A stretch of DNA of 64,000 nucleotides, taken from positions 1 through 64,000 of the forward strand of contig MGPQ01000001.1 of NCBI GenBank assembly GCA_001797465.1. The letters are read 5' to 3'. A model generated the notes under the pieces. The model saw nothing but the letters and a program-made list of their open reading frames with translations, was not told the DNA's origin and searched no databases. Source of the stretch: Deltaproteobacteria bacterium GWB2_55_19 (GTDB lineage: Bacteria > Desulfobacterota > GWC2-55-46). Of this stretch, positions 38,227-47,086 are shown in pieces (position 1 is the first letter of the stretch; every line of letters starts with the position of its first letter). A program made the position numbers and the translations under genes.

Positions 38227-39215
38227 TAGTTGAGCCTCAGGTTCTGAAGGTTTCCTTTTACAAGCCTCTCCTGGTCAGCGGGAGAGAGCTCCCTTTTGAG
38301 TATCTCTTCGGCCATGCCCACCGCGAGTTTGGCTACCTCTTCCCTTATCTCGAGCTTAGCCTTTTTGACTTCCTGCTCGGCGGCAACTCTAGCCTGCTCC
38401 TTTATCCTTATCGAAGCCGCCTCGGCCTCGGCGATTATCCTCTTCTTTTCGGCCTCGCCTTCATAGGCGAACTCGGCCTGGATCTCGGAGAGCCTTTTTT
38501 CCAGCATGGAGAGCTTTGACTTGTATTCCTCGGCCTTTTTATCCGCCGCTTCTTTTGCGGAGCGCGCGTCTTCTATCGCCTGCTTAATGCCTTGGCTCCT
38601 TTTTTCGAGGAGGCCGCTTATGAGCTTCTTCCATATAATGATGATCCCGACTACGAGGATCGCGAAGTTGACGGTCTTCCAGAGAAACTCCATATTGAAG
38701 ATAGAAGCGGCGTGCTCCCCGCCATGTCCGCCTTCGGTCGAGGCGAGCGCGGTCGTCGCCATGAGCGGGAGGAGCATGATAAGGAAAGCGGCGAGCTTTC
38801 TCTCAAGTATCTTCTCCGCGATGGACCTTGATATGGATGAGGTCTCTTCCTTAAGGGTTGAGAGCGCGGAGGCCTTGCTCTTCGCTATCTCGCCCTGCAT
38901 CCTGCCGAGTTCCCTGCCGGCGGCCTCGCGCGCGGCGTCTATCGTCTCTTTTTCCTTTTCGAGCGCCTCGGCCTTGAGCTTGTTCCTTGCCTCGGTCCCT
39001 TTTATCGCCGCCTCCTTGAGCTTCTTTTCGTAGGAGGCGAGCCCGTCCTCGACGGACTTTTCGGCTTCCGTCGCGGCCTTAAGCGTCCCTTCGATCCGCT
39101 CCTCCCTGTCCTTCAAGACCTGAAGGAGGGGTTTGTAGAGGAGGCGGTTCAGGATGAATAAAAGGGCGACGAAGCCTATCATCTGGAAGAGCAGGGTTTG
39201 GTTTATTTCAAGCAT
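38226..39215 (-). CDS. ATP synthase b' and b subunits fused in one ORF
   Basis: 329 residues, about twice a normal b subunit. Residues 1-140 are a b'-type subunit: one membrane helix (about 5-25), YKPLLQVLKDRE, then a long helix ending SISRSIAEKILERK. Residues 141-158 are a hydrophobic LAAFLIMLLPLMATTALA like a signal peptide, followed by a b-type subunit with membrane helix 178-199 and a long charged helix to the end. Deltaproteobacteria usually carry atpF' and atpF as two overlapping genes. No stop lies between them here and no Shine-Dalgarno sequence precedes the only nearby ATG (38777). A true fusion or a sequence error that removed a stop are both possible. Confidence 0.85.
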   Translation of the reverse strand: MLEINQTLLFQMIGFVALLFILNRLLYKPLLQVLKDREERIEGTLKAATEAEKSVEDGLASYEKKLKEAAIKGTEARNKLKAEALEKEKETIDAAREAAGRELGRMQGEIAKSKASALSTLKEETSSISRSIAEKILERKLAAFLIMLLPLMATTALASTEGGHGGEHAASIFNMEFLWKTVNFAILVVGIIIIWKKLISGLLEKRSQGIKQAIEDARSAKEAADKKAEEYKSKLSMLEKRLSEIQAEFAYEGEAEKKRIIAEAEAASIRIKEQARVAAEQEVKKAKLEIREEVAKLAVGMAEEILKRELSPADQERLVKGNLQNLRLN

Positions 39216-39508
39216 TTTCCACCGGGATATATTTATTTAAAAGCGGCTTATTTTAAACCCCTTGTCGGCGCCGAATTTAAGGCCGGCCAAGGGGTGCGTG
39301 CCCTTAGGTCATGCGTCGTTCTCTTTTAGGGGGTCTTTTTGGGGGTTACAATATCCTGAAACAGAGTATTGCTATCATATGCAAAGCGATATTGTCAAGC
39401 TATTTTGTGATTTTAGCGGGTCTGTAAAGGGCTGTCCCCAGAAGGCGGTCCGGTTGTCGCCAATAAAGCCTCGTTAACGGATTCAACCCCGGTAACAGGA
39501 CTTAAAAC
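39216..39508. other. Leader and promoter region of the ATP synthase operon
   Basis: A near-perfect hairpin (CCCCTTGTCGGC with GCCGGCCAAGGGG, 39258-39294) lies 43 bases upstream of the fused b gene. Further out the minus strand carries a TTGACA (39398-39393) with only weak -10 candidates (for example ATAGCA at 17 bases), a possible promoter. Nothing coding is seen; atpB and atpE are absent. Confidence 0.4.
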
Positions 39509-40147
39509 CTACTCCTCCACCGTCACCTTCCCGTACATGACCTTGTGTATGAAGCAGATGTAGTAGTATTCTCCCGGTTTGTAAAACTTGTGTTCCCAGC
39601 TCTGCCCGTCCCCTATTTCAGGGGAGAACATCCCGCCCTCTCCGATGACTTGAACGGATGCGACGAGATGCGCGGTCTTGTCGTGATTGACCCACCTGAC
39701 AACGCCGCCATTCTTGATGATGATGTTGTCGGGCAGGAAGACGTTTTTGACCGCTTCAGAAGACATGCCCTGTATCAGATAGACGCCCTGGACCGCTGAT
39801 GGACGGACGGGGGGCGAAAGGCGGGAATCGAATATTCTCCTTTTAACCTCCTTAAGGAGGTTGGCGTTTTTTGCAACGTTCTTGTATTCGTTGGCCATGT
39901 ACTCGACCACGTAAAACCCGGCTTCTCTTTCCTTCGCGTCTTTTTCAGAAAGGACTGCTTCAAGGAGCATGGCTATCTCAGCCGGAATAATGTCTTCATT
40001 ATTCTCAACTATCGCGGTCATCGCCTTGGAGTCTTTGGAATAGAGCGCCTTTTTGAACATCGCGGCGATCTCGGATTCAGAGCGGCACGGTGTTACCGAG
40101 GAAAAAATAACGAAAAGGGCTGAAAAGACGATTGCGCTCATTCTCAT
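39509..40147 (-). CDS. Exported cupredoxin-domain protein
   Basis: 212 residues from ATG 40147, which has AAGGAG nine bases upstream and gives a signal peptide (RMSAIVFSALFVIFSSVTPCRS). The open frame extends to 40270, but that part overlaps a terminator, so the shorter start is better. Residues about 30-130 are helical and unassigned. The C-terminal 90 residues form a plastocyanin-like domain with type 1 copper ligands His in DKTAHLV, Cys in YYYICF, His in FIHK and Met in KVMYG. It may carry copper or electrons in the periplasm. It sits after the Cus-type pump genes but beyond their terminator. Confidence 0.85.
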   Translation of the reverse strand: MRMSAIVFSALFVIFSSVTPCRSESEIAAMFKKALYSKDSKAMTAIVENNEDIIPAEIAMLLEAVLSEKDAKEREAGFYVVEYMANEYKNVAKNANLLKEVKRRIFDSRLSPPVRPSAVQGVYLIQGMSSEAVKNVFLPDNIIIKNGGVVRWVNHDKTAHLVASVQVIGEGGMFSPEIGDGQSWEHKFYKPGEYYYICFIHKVMYGKVTVEE

Positions 40148-40228
40148 GGATCGCTTCTCCTTTTTTGCAGGAGTGTCAGGCTTCTTACTCTTCGAATAAA
40201 CATGGGTCTTCATATGGACAATATGTAG

Positions 40229-40268
40229 TAAAAAAGGCCGGGCCTTGACCTTACGGTCAAGGCCCGGC
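40229..40268 (-). terminator. Rho-independent terminator of the copper operon
   Basis: On the minus strand GCCGGGCCTTGACC-GTAA-GGTCAAGGCCCGGC (perfect 14-bp arms, 40268-40237) is followed by CTTTTTTACT. It closes the operon after the Met-rich gene, 27 bases past its stop. Confidence 0.9.
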
Positions 40269-40294
40269 ACTCCGGTCTTTATCTGAGCCCTTAA

Positions 40295-40660
40295 TTAAGG
40301 CGCCGGAGCGGCGCTCTCCCCTTTTTTCATCTGCATCATCTGCTCGTGCTGTTTCATGAGGCCGTCGAGCTTCTTTATCATCTCGTCGAGTTTTTTTACC
40401 TGGGTATCGGTTGGCTTGTGCGAGAGATCGCGCACGATGGCCATCGTCTCCTTGATCATACCCATCGACTCCTGCATCATGTTGTGGCCGGCCATCATCA
40501 TGGATTTGTCGCGCATCATCATGCCGCCGCCTCCCATCATCCCTCCGCCCATTTGGCCGGAATCCGTTGTGGGGTTCGTGTCAGCGGCATAAGCCGGCAT
40601 TGAGGCGAGCGCGACGCCCAGAAGACCGGCTACAAAGAAGTTTTTGATATTCATTGCCAT
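40295..40660 (-). CDS. Met-rich periplasmic protein, probable Cu/Ag binder
   Basis: 121 residues. A signal peptide (NIKNFFVAGLLGVALASMPAYA) is followed by a Gly/Met-rich block (GGGMMGGGGMMM, then MMMAGHNMMQESMGM) and a helical part with more Met and His (KQHEQMMQMKKG). Clusters of Met with some His bind Cu(I) or Ag(I) in known periplasmic copper proteins. It is the last gene of the cus-type operon, 163 bases after cusA. A chaperone or buffer that loads the pump is the likeliest job; direct evidence is only composition and place. Confidence 0.75.
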   Translation of the reverse strand: MAMNIKNFFVAGLLGVALASMPAYAADTNPTTDSGQMGGGMMGGGGMMMRDKSMMMAGHNMMQESMGMIKETMAIVRDLSHKPTDTQVKKLDEMIKKLDGLMKQHEQMMQMKKGESAAPAP

Positions 40661-40823
40661 ACCTCCCTGACTGGTTTTGGTATAACTATATCAGAGTTTG
40701 CGGATTTTGCAGGCGGCGCGGAAAGGCGGGAAGAAGGCCGGGGCCTTCGGCAAAGGCGTGTTGTCCATGAGGCGCGCGTTATTGATCCAACCTTTTGTTT
40801 TATAAGGTTTTTTCAGAAGCTGG

Positions 40824-43800
40824 TTATTGTCTCCCCGCCCTGTTCTTCCTCTTTATCTCCAACCCCTTCCAGAAGGCGAATATGACAGGGAGGACGAGGA
40901 GCTCAAGCAAGGCCGAGGTGAACATCCCGCCTATCATTGGCGCGGCGATCCTCTTCATGACGTCAGCACCGGCCCCTGTCGACCACATTATCGGAAGGAG
41001 CCCCGCTATTATGGCCACAACGGTCATGAGTTTCGGGCGGACCCTCAAGACGGTCCCCTCCCTTATCGACTCGTAGAGGTCCTCTTTTGTATTCATCCGG
41101 TTCTCCGTCACTCGCTTGTCGTAAGAGTGCAGGAGGTATATGAGCATGACTATCCCGGTCTCCGCGTCGAGGCCCGCGAGCGCGAGGAACCCTACCGCCA
41201 CGCCTATGGAGAGGTTATACCCGAGGATGTAGAGTATCCATGACGCGCCTATTACTGAAAAGGGGATTGCGAGGAATATGATGAGACACTCGGTTATGGA
41301 CTTGAAGTTGAGATAGAGGAGGAGAAAGATAATGCCGAGCGTAAGCGGTATTATCAACTTGAGTTTGGAGTACGCCCGCTCCATGTACTCGTACTGGCCG
41401 CTCCACGCCGCGTAGTAGCCGGGAGGAAACTCTACGGATGAGGCGACAGCGGCCTTCGCGTCTTTCACGTAGCTTCCGATGTCTCTCCCGCGGACGTCTA
41501 CGAATATCCATGTGGTAAGGAGGGCGTTCTCGGTCCTTATGGTCGGCGGCCCCATCTTTATTTCGATGTCGGCGACCTGCGAGAGCGGCACATGGCCCCC
41601 GCCCATCATCGTTGGGATAAGGACCCTGCCGAGCTTGTTTATGTCGTCGCGTAGCTCGCGCTTGTATCTTACGTTCACCGGGTAGCGTTCTAACCCTTCT
41701 ATCGTCATCGTCACGTTCTCGCCGCCGATGGCCGACATTATGACGCCTTGCACGTCCTCGGCCTTAAGCCCGAACCTCGCCGCCTCATCGCGCTTTATCT
41801 TTATATCGATATAGTAGCCGCCTATTATCCTCTCGGCGTAGGCAGAGGAGGTGCCGGGGACCTTCTTTATGGCGGCCTCGACCTCGAGCGCGACGCGCTC
41901 AAGCTCCTTTAAGTCCTTGCCGAATACCTTTACGCCCACAGGCGTCCTTATGCCGGTCGATAACATGTCGGTGCGCGCCTTTATAGGCATCGTCCAAGCG
42001 TTCGTGACGCCGGGCATCTTAAGCGCCTCGTCCATCTCTTCTACGAGCTTTTCAGTCGTCATGCCCGGCCGCCACTGGTCCTCGGGCTTGAGGTTAATGA
42101 TCGTCTCGAACATCTCGAAGGGCGCGGGGTCTGTTGCGGTAAGGGCCCTCCCCGCCTTGCCGAAGACGGAGTCCACCTCGGGGAAGTCCTTTATTATCCT
42201 GTCCTGGGTCTGGAGTATCTCCGCGGCCTTGGTGACGGAGACGCCTGGCAGAGTGACAGGCATGTACATGAGCGTCCCTTCGTTCAGCGGCGGCATGAAC
42301 TCGCTGCCGATCTTCGAGAGCGGGTACGCGGTCGCCGCGAGCGCGAGGAGGGCGAGCACGACGGTCGTCTTTTTGTACCTCAAGACCCACTTTATCATCG
42401 GAGCGTATACCCAGATAAGGAAGCGGGTGATGGGGTTCCTCGCCTCAGGGAGTATTTTCCCCCTTATGAAGTAGCCCATGAGGACCGGGACGAGCGTTAC
42501 GGAGAGGAGCGCCGCCGAGGCCATTGCGAAGGTCTTGGTAAAGGCGAGCGGCTTGAATAGCCGCCCTTCCTGCGCCTCAAGCGTGAATATCGGCATAAAG
42601 GATACGGTGATGATGAGGAGCGAGAAGAAGAGCGCGGGGCCTACCTCTTTGGCCGCCTCGGTTATCGCCTCCCATCTGTCAAAGGGCCGCCCCTCGTGCT
42701 TCTCAAGGTGCTTGTGCGCGTTCTCTATCATTATAATCGCGCCGTCTATCATCGCGCCTATGGCTATGGCTATGCCGCCGAGCGACATGATGTTCGCGTT
42801 TATGCCGATCGCGCGCATGACGCCGAACGAGATGAGGATGGCCACAGGGAGCATGAGTATGGCTACGAGCGCGCTCCTGAAGTGCAGGAGGAAGACTATG
42901 CAGACGATGGATACGACTATCGATTCCTCGATGAGCTTTTCCTTGAGGGTATCTATGGCCCTGTATATGAGGTCGCTCCTGTCGTAGACGGAGCGTATCT
43001 TTACTCCGGCCGGGAGCCCGGCCTCAATCTCCTTGATCTTCGCTTTAACGCCCTTTATGACGTCGAGCGCGTTCTCGCCGAAGCGCATGACGACGACGCC
43101 TCCGGCGACCTCTCCTTCGCCGTCCCTCTCCGCAATGCCGCGCCTCTCGTCAGGCCCGAGCTCGACGCGCGCGATGTCGCGTATCTTGATGGGCGTGCCG
43201 GTCCTGTCGACCTTTAGGACGACATCCTCTATGTCAGGGAGCGACTTTATGTAGCCGAGGCCCCGGACCATGTACTCTCTCTCGGAGAGCTCGATTACGC
43301 GCCCTCCGACATCCCTATTGGACATCTCGAGGGATTTCACCACCTCTCCTATGGAGATGCCGTAGGTGAGGAGGAGGTTGGGGTCGATGTTTACCTGGTA
43401 TTGCTTGACGAACCCGCCGATGGAGGCGACTTCAGAGACCCCGGGGACGGTCGTCAACTGGTATCTGACGTACCAGTCCTGTATGGAGCGTAGCTCCGCG
43501 AGGCTCATACCCGCGCCCTCTACCGTATACTCGTATACCCAGCCGACGCCCGTTGCGTCGGGGCCCAATGACGGCGCAACCCCGCGCGGGAGCTTCCCGG
43601 AGGCGAAGTTCAGGTACTCAAGGACCCTGGAGCGCGCCCAGTACATGTCGGTCCCGTCCTCGAATATGATGTAGACGAAAGAGACGCCGAAGAAGGAGTA
43701 TCCCCTTACGACCTTTGCCCTCGGGACCGCGAGCATGGCCGTTGTGAGCGGGTACGTTATCTGGTCTTCTACGACCTGGGGGGCCTGCCCGGGGTATTCG

Positions 43801-43952
43801 GTGTAGACTATGACCTGGACGTCCGAGAGGTCGGGGATGGCGTCGATGGAGGTATTGTAGAGGGAGTATATCCCCCATACGACGGCGAAAAGGGTGAGGA
43901 GTATTACGATGAACTTGTTCTTTACGGAGGTCTCGATTACGCGCTTGAGCAT
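40824..43952 (-). CDS. cusA: CusA-type heavy-metal RND pump
   Basis: 1042 residues, full-length RND protein with 12 helices in two halves. It carries the heavy-metal family blocks YPGQAPQVVEDQITYPLTTAM and GGIAIAIGAMIDGAIIMIENAH. The Cu/Ag branch is shown by GTLMYMPVTLPGVSVTKAAE, AWTMPIKARTDMLSTGIRTP and IGGENVTMTIEGLERYPVNV, where the Met residues are those used by CusA to pass Cu(I)/Ag(I). It exports the metal through the CusB-TolC-type channel. It follows cusB by 6 bases. Confidence 0.95.
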   Translation of the reverse strand: MLKRVIETSVKNKFIVILLTLFAVVWGIYSLYNTSIDAIPDLSDVQVIVYTEYPGQAPQVVEDQITYPLTTAMLAVPRAKVVRGYSFFGVSFVYIIFEDGTDMYWARSRVLEYLNFASGKLPRGVAPSLGPDATGVGWVYEYTVEGAGMSLAELRSIQDWYVRYQLTTVPGVSEVASIGGFVKQYQVNIDPNLLLTYGISIGEVVKSLEMSNRDVGGRVIELSEREYMVRGLGYIKSLPDIEDVVLKVDRTGTPIKIRDIARVELGPDERRGIAERDGEGEVAGGVVVMRFGENALDVIKGVKAKIKEIEAGLPAGVKIRSVYDRSDLIYRAIDTLKEKLIEESIVVSIVCIVFLLHFRSALVAILMLPVAILISFGVMRAIGINANIMSLGGIAIAIGAMIDGAIIMIENAHKHLEKHEGRPFDRWEAITEAAKEVGPALFFSLLIITVSFMPIFTLEAQEGRLFKPLAFTKTFAMASAALLSVTLVPVLMGYFIRGKILPEARNPITRFLIWVYAPMIKWVLRYKKTTVVLALLALAATAYPLSKIGSEFMPPLNEGTLMYMPVTLPGVSVTKAAEILQTQDRIIKDFPEVDSVFGKAGRALTATDPAPFEMFETIINLKPEDQWRPGMTTEKLVEEMDEALKMPGVTNAWTMPIKARTDMLSTGIRTPVGVKVFGKDLKELERVALEVEAAIKKVPGTSSAYAERIIGGYYIDIKIKRDEAARFGLKAEDVQGVIMSAIGGENVTMTIEGLERYPVNVRYKRELRDDINKLGRVLIPTMMGGGHVPLSQVADIEIKMGPPTIRTENALLTTWIFVDVRGRDIGSYVKDAKAAVASSVEFPPGYYAAWSGQYEYMERAYSKLKLIIPLTLGIIFLLLYLNFKSITECLIIFLAIPFSVIGASWILYILGYNLSIGVAVGFLALAGLDAETGIVMLIYLLHSYDKRVTENRMNTKEDLYESIREGTVLRVRPKLMTVVAIIAGLLPIMWSTGAGADVMKRIAAPMIGGMFTSALLELLVLPVIFAFWKGLEIKRKNRAGRQ

Positions 43953-43958
43953 ACCTGG

Positions 43959-45383
43959 TCAGTGCCCCTCGTGGGAGGTCCTCGGGACCTTAGGGCCCCC
44001 GGGGGATTCTTTCACTATGCCTTCGCCCGCGCCCGGCGCCTGGGAGGGGGTTTCTGCGTCCTTTACCTCCCCTTTCAAGGCAGAGCCGTGCTGGTGGCCT
44101 GCCAAAGAGCCGATCGCGGCCTTGAGGTTCGATTCCGAGTCTATGAGGAAGTTGGCTGATGTCACTACCCACTCGCCTTTTTCAAGCCCGCGTTTTACTT
44201 CAAAGTAGCCCTCTCCCTTCGCGCCTGTTTCGATTGCGCGGGGCTCAAACGTCCCGTCCCGCCTGTCCACGATTACGACCTTCCTCGTGCCTGAGTCTAT
44301 CACGGCGGAGTCGGGGACTGAGAGCGCGCCTTTCGCTACCAGCGCCGCTATCTCGACGTTCAAGTACATGCCGAGTTTGAGCTTATGGTCCATGTTAGGG
44401 AGCGCGAACCTGACCTTCGCGGTCCTGACCTCGGTCCCTTCCTCCTGCGTGTACCGAATCGACCCCAGGTGGCTGTATATGTGCTCGATTCGTCCGGTAT
44501 ACGCCTCATTCGGAGAGTAGGAGGGCGAGAGGAGGGCCTTCTGGCCTACCTTTATATACGGTATTTCGTACTCGTATATCTCACCGTATATCCAGACCTT
44601 CGAGTGGTCGATGATTTTAAAGAGCGGCTCGCCGGACTCGATCTTCTGCCCCTCGACGACCATCTTCTCCGTAACCGACCCATTTGACGGCGCCCTTATG
44701 GCGAGCGTCCGGCTGATCTTTCCGGTCTCTGAAAGCTTTTTTATCTGGTCGTCGGAGATATCCCAGTATTTGAGCCTTTGGCGGGCGGCCTTAAGGAGAG
44801 AGGCCGCGCCGGTCTTGACCTCGTCATATGGGCTCATCTTTACGTCCTCTAAGGACTTTAGCGCCAGCAGGTACTCCTCCTGGGCCGAGACGAGGTCTGG
44901 GCTGTAGAGCTCGAGGAGTTTTTCTCCGGGGCTCACCATCTCGTCGGTCTGGCTTACATAGAGTTTTTCCACCCACCCCGAGACCTTCGCGTTTATGATG
45001 AATACCTTGTCCTCGACAGGCTCGACCCTGCCAACGGTCCTTATGACCCGTTTAAGCTCACGGGTCACTGCTTCTTCGGACTTAACGCCCGTCTTCTGAA
45101 TCCTCTCCGGGGTTATCCGCACCACCCCTGGGGCCTCTTCCGCCTCTTTTATTTCATCTGCGTAGACCGGGACATAGTCCATGCCCATCGGGTCCTTCAT
45201 CGGTGTAGGGGAAGTCACTTCCGGGTTCATGGGGTTCCGGTAGTAGATGATTCTGCGCTCGGCCTTCGCCAGAACGGGGACCGCTTCCTTTTGGTCCTTT
45301 ACGCCCGAGTATATATAGACCGTTGCGCCGCCGAGTACGGCTCCTATCAGAAGCACTATGACGCTTAAGAATTTGTTGTTCAT
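43959..45383 (-). CDS. cusB: CusB-type periplasmic adaptor
   Basis: 474 residues. One N-terminal membrane anchor (about 5-25) is followed by a heavy-metal-binding segment YYRNPMNPEVTSPTPMKDPM and GMDYVPVYADE (about 48-78), where Met replaces the Cys of zinc-type versions, then the membrane-fusion hairpin, lipoyl and barrel domains (KVSGWVEKLYVSQTDEMV...IRAPSNGSVTEKMVVEGQ). It links the CusA-like pump to the outer channel. It overlaps the TolC-family gene by 4 bases. Confidence 0.93.
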   Translation of the reverse strand: MNNKFLSVIVLLIGAVLGGATVYIYSGVKDQKEAVPVLAKAERRIIYYRNPMNPEVTSPTPMKDPMGMDYVPVYADEIKEAEEAPGVVRITPERIQKTGVKSEEAVTRELKRVIRTVGRVEPVEDKVFIINAKVSGWVEKLYVSQTDEMVSPGEKLLELYSPDLVSAQEEYLLALKSLEDVKMSPYDEVKTGAASLLKAARQRLKYWDISDDQIKKLSETGKISRTLAIRAPSNGSVTEKMVVEGQKIESGEPLFKIIDHSKVWIYGEIYEYEIPYIKVGQKALLSPSYSPNEAYTGRIEHIYSHLGSIRYTQEEGTEVRTAKVRFALPNMDHKLKLGMYLNVEIAALVAKGALSVPDSAVIDSGTRKVVIVDRRDGTFEPRAIETGAKGEGYFEVKRGLEKGEWVVTSANFLIDSESNLKAAIGSLAGHQHGSALKGEVKDAETPSQAPGAGEGIVKESPGGPKVPRTSHEGH

Positions 45384-46678
45384 CTCCCCTCCGGCGTTTT
45401 CCGCCCGGCCATCAGGTCCTCGCCTGAGGCCCTTTCAAGGAGCGAGACCCGTTTGTTGTATTCGAGGAGCGACCGATAATATTCTATCCGCGTCCTTTTA
45501 AGGTCCCGTTCGGTATCAAGGAGCGAGAGGAAGTCGATTCTGCCGGACTGGTAGTTCTTTAGGGCGGACTCGAACGCGAGTTCCACCTGGGGCACGAGGC
45601 TCGTCTCAAAGAGCGTCCTCATCCTGTCTGCGGCCTCGACCATGAGCGCCGCCTCCTTCACCTCAAAGGCCTTCATGTTCTTCATGGATTGAGCGCGGGC
45701 GCGGAGCGCACTCGCGTTCGCCGACGCCTCCTCATGCCGCGCGTCGTACTTTGACCGCCATATCGGCAGGTTCACCTGGAACATCAGGTCGTAACTATCG
45801 AACGAGCCGTCCCTCTGTATGGGAGCGACCCCGACCATGATGTCGGGCCAGTAGTCTTTTCTCGCGAGGTCGACGCCAAGCTCACCCGCCTCTGCCTCGT
45901 ACTCGACCATCCTGACCTCGGGGTTCGCCTCCATCGCCTTTCGTATAAGGCCGTCAATCGAGAATTCGACCCTGCCCTTGGGGAGTGACGAGGGCTCGGC
46001 GACTCCCTCCGACTGGTCCAGCCCTATGAGGGATTTAAGGCGGGAGACGGCTATCGCCTTCTCGGCCTCCATTGTTATGAGGTCGTTGGACAGCATGGTT
46101 GTTTCCACGTTCACCTTTATCACGTCCTGTTGCGAGACCTGCCCGGTTGCGTACCTCGTCCCGGCGACCTTCGCCATATAGGAGAGGAGTTCCTTTATCT
46201 CCGCCGTACGCTGGATCGATTCCTTCAGGTACGCGATCTCGTAGTACGCCTCCTTTACGCCTGTCTCTATGTCGAGCGCCTTTGCCTTTAGCTCTGAAGC
46301 GGCTGAGAGCGCATCTTTCTCGGCCATCCGCCTCATCAAAGACCTCTTTCCGGGGAACGGGAACATCTGGCTTATGGTGTACCTCGTGAGCATCGCGTCA
46401 GACGTGGATACGGCCAAAGGGTCGCTGGTTGCGAGGTCCTCGAGCTCGACCTTAAGCGTCGGGTCGTCGAGCGCGCCTTCGGCGCGGGCGCGGTGCGCGG
46501 CGGCCCGCGCCCTCTCGGAGAGGGCCTTCAATTCCGGGTTCCTCTCCCTGGCCGTGGCCAGGAGTTCCCGGAGCGGGTCCCCGGCCGTCGCCCTCGCCGG
46601 TATGAGGAGCGCGATGGCAACGAGTATGAACGGCGCGAGGATCATCAGAAAAGACCCTCGCCGGTTATCTCTTCTCAT
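45380..46678 (-). CDS. TolC-family outer-membrane efflux channel
   Basis: 432 residues with a signal region (about 12-32). Two outer-membrane efflux protein repeats: LRELLATARERNPELKALSER...YTISQMFPFPGKRSLM in the first, then IRKAMEANPEVRMVEYEAEAG in the second. Long alpha-hairpins build the periplasmic tunnel. With the adjacent CusB- and CusA-type proteins it makes a tripartite Cu/Ag exporter, so it is functionally CusC, though it has no clear lipobox. Confidence 0.9.
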   Translation of the reverse strand: MRRDNRRGSFLMILAPFILVAIALLIPARATAGDPLRELLATARERNPELKALSERARAAAHRARAEGALDDPTLKVELEDLATSDPLAVSTSDAMLTRYTISQMFPFPGKRSLMRRMAEKDALSAASELKAKALDIETGVKEAYYEIAYLKESIQRTAEIKELLSYMAKVAGTRYATGQVSQQDVIKVNVETTMLSNDLITMEAEKAIAVSRLKSLIGLDQSEGVAEPSSLPKGRVEFSIDGLIRKAMEANPEVRMVEYEAEAGELGVDLARKDYWPDIMVGVAPIQRDGSFDSYDLMFQVNLPIWRSKYDARHEEASANASALRARAQSMKNMKAFEVKEAALMVEAADRMRTLFETSLVPQVELAFESALKNYQSGRIDFLSLLDTERDLKRTRIEYYRSLLEYNKRVSLLERASGEDLMAGRKTPEGR

Positions 46679-47039
46679 ACCTGAATGAGAACCCCCTTTT
46701 TACTCTGTCCACGTCAACGGTGATGTCGAAAATATAGCCGCCTTTTTTCGATAAGTCCAGAGAGTTCATATACGAGAAGACGCCCTCCATTTCCATTCCG
46801 ATGAGGTCCTTCTCCAGGGTCTTTCCGTCCGGGGTCCTGATAGCGGCCCGGACCTTCGCGCCCTTTATCGGCTGAAAGGCCCGGGAATAGTCTTTAAGGA
46901 AAAGGTCTACCATCGACTTTTCAGGCGTGACCCTGAGCGTCGCCTCGGTCTCGGCAGACCTTTCCCTCATTTCATCGGCTGAGACGGGCAGGGCAAGGAA
47001 GATGAGCGCCATGAGCGCCATTATCGTCTTTTGTATCAT
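46665..47039 (-). CDS. Exported YtkA/FixH-like small protein
   Basis: 124 residues with a signal peptide (about 1-21, ending LPVSADE). The rest is a small beta-sandwich: ATLRVTPEKSMVDLFLKDYS, GAKVRAAIRTPDGKTLEKDL, GYIFDITVDVDRVKRGFSFRYEK. This resembles the YtkA/FixH-type domain often found with metal transport and copper-oxidase genes. Its end overlaps the efflux channel gene by 14 bases, so it belongs to the operon. No metal ligands stand out. Confidence 0.6.
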   Translation of the reverse strand: MIQKTIMALMALIFLALPVSADEMRERSAETEATLRVTPEKSMVDLFLKDYSRAFQPIKGAKVRAAIRTPDGKTLEKDLIGMEMEGVFSYMNSLDLSKKGGYIFDITVDVDRVKRGFSFRYEKR

Positions 47040-47086
47040 TCGTCGCTCCTTCTACTGATGGTAGAATATGAAGTCAAAAAAAATGC

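Noticed and set aside
40148-40270. N-terminal 41 residues of the cupredoxin open frame
   Set aside because: They overlap the copper-operon terminator and would bury the signal peptide; ATG 40147 has a proper ribosome site.
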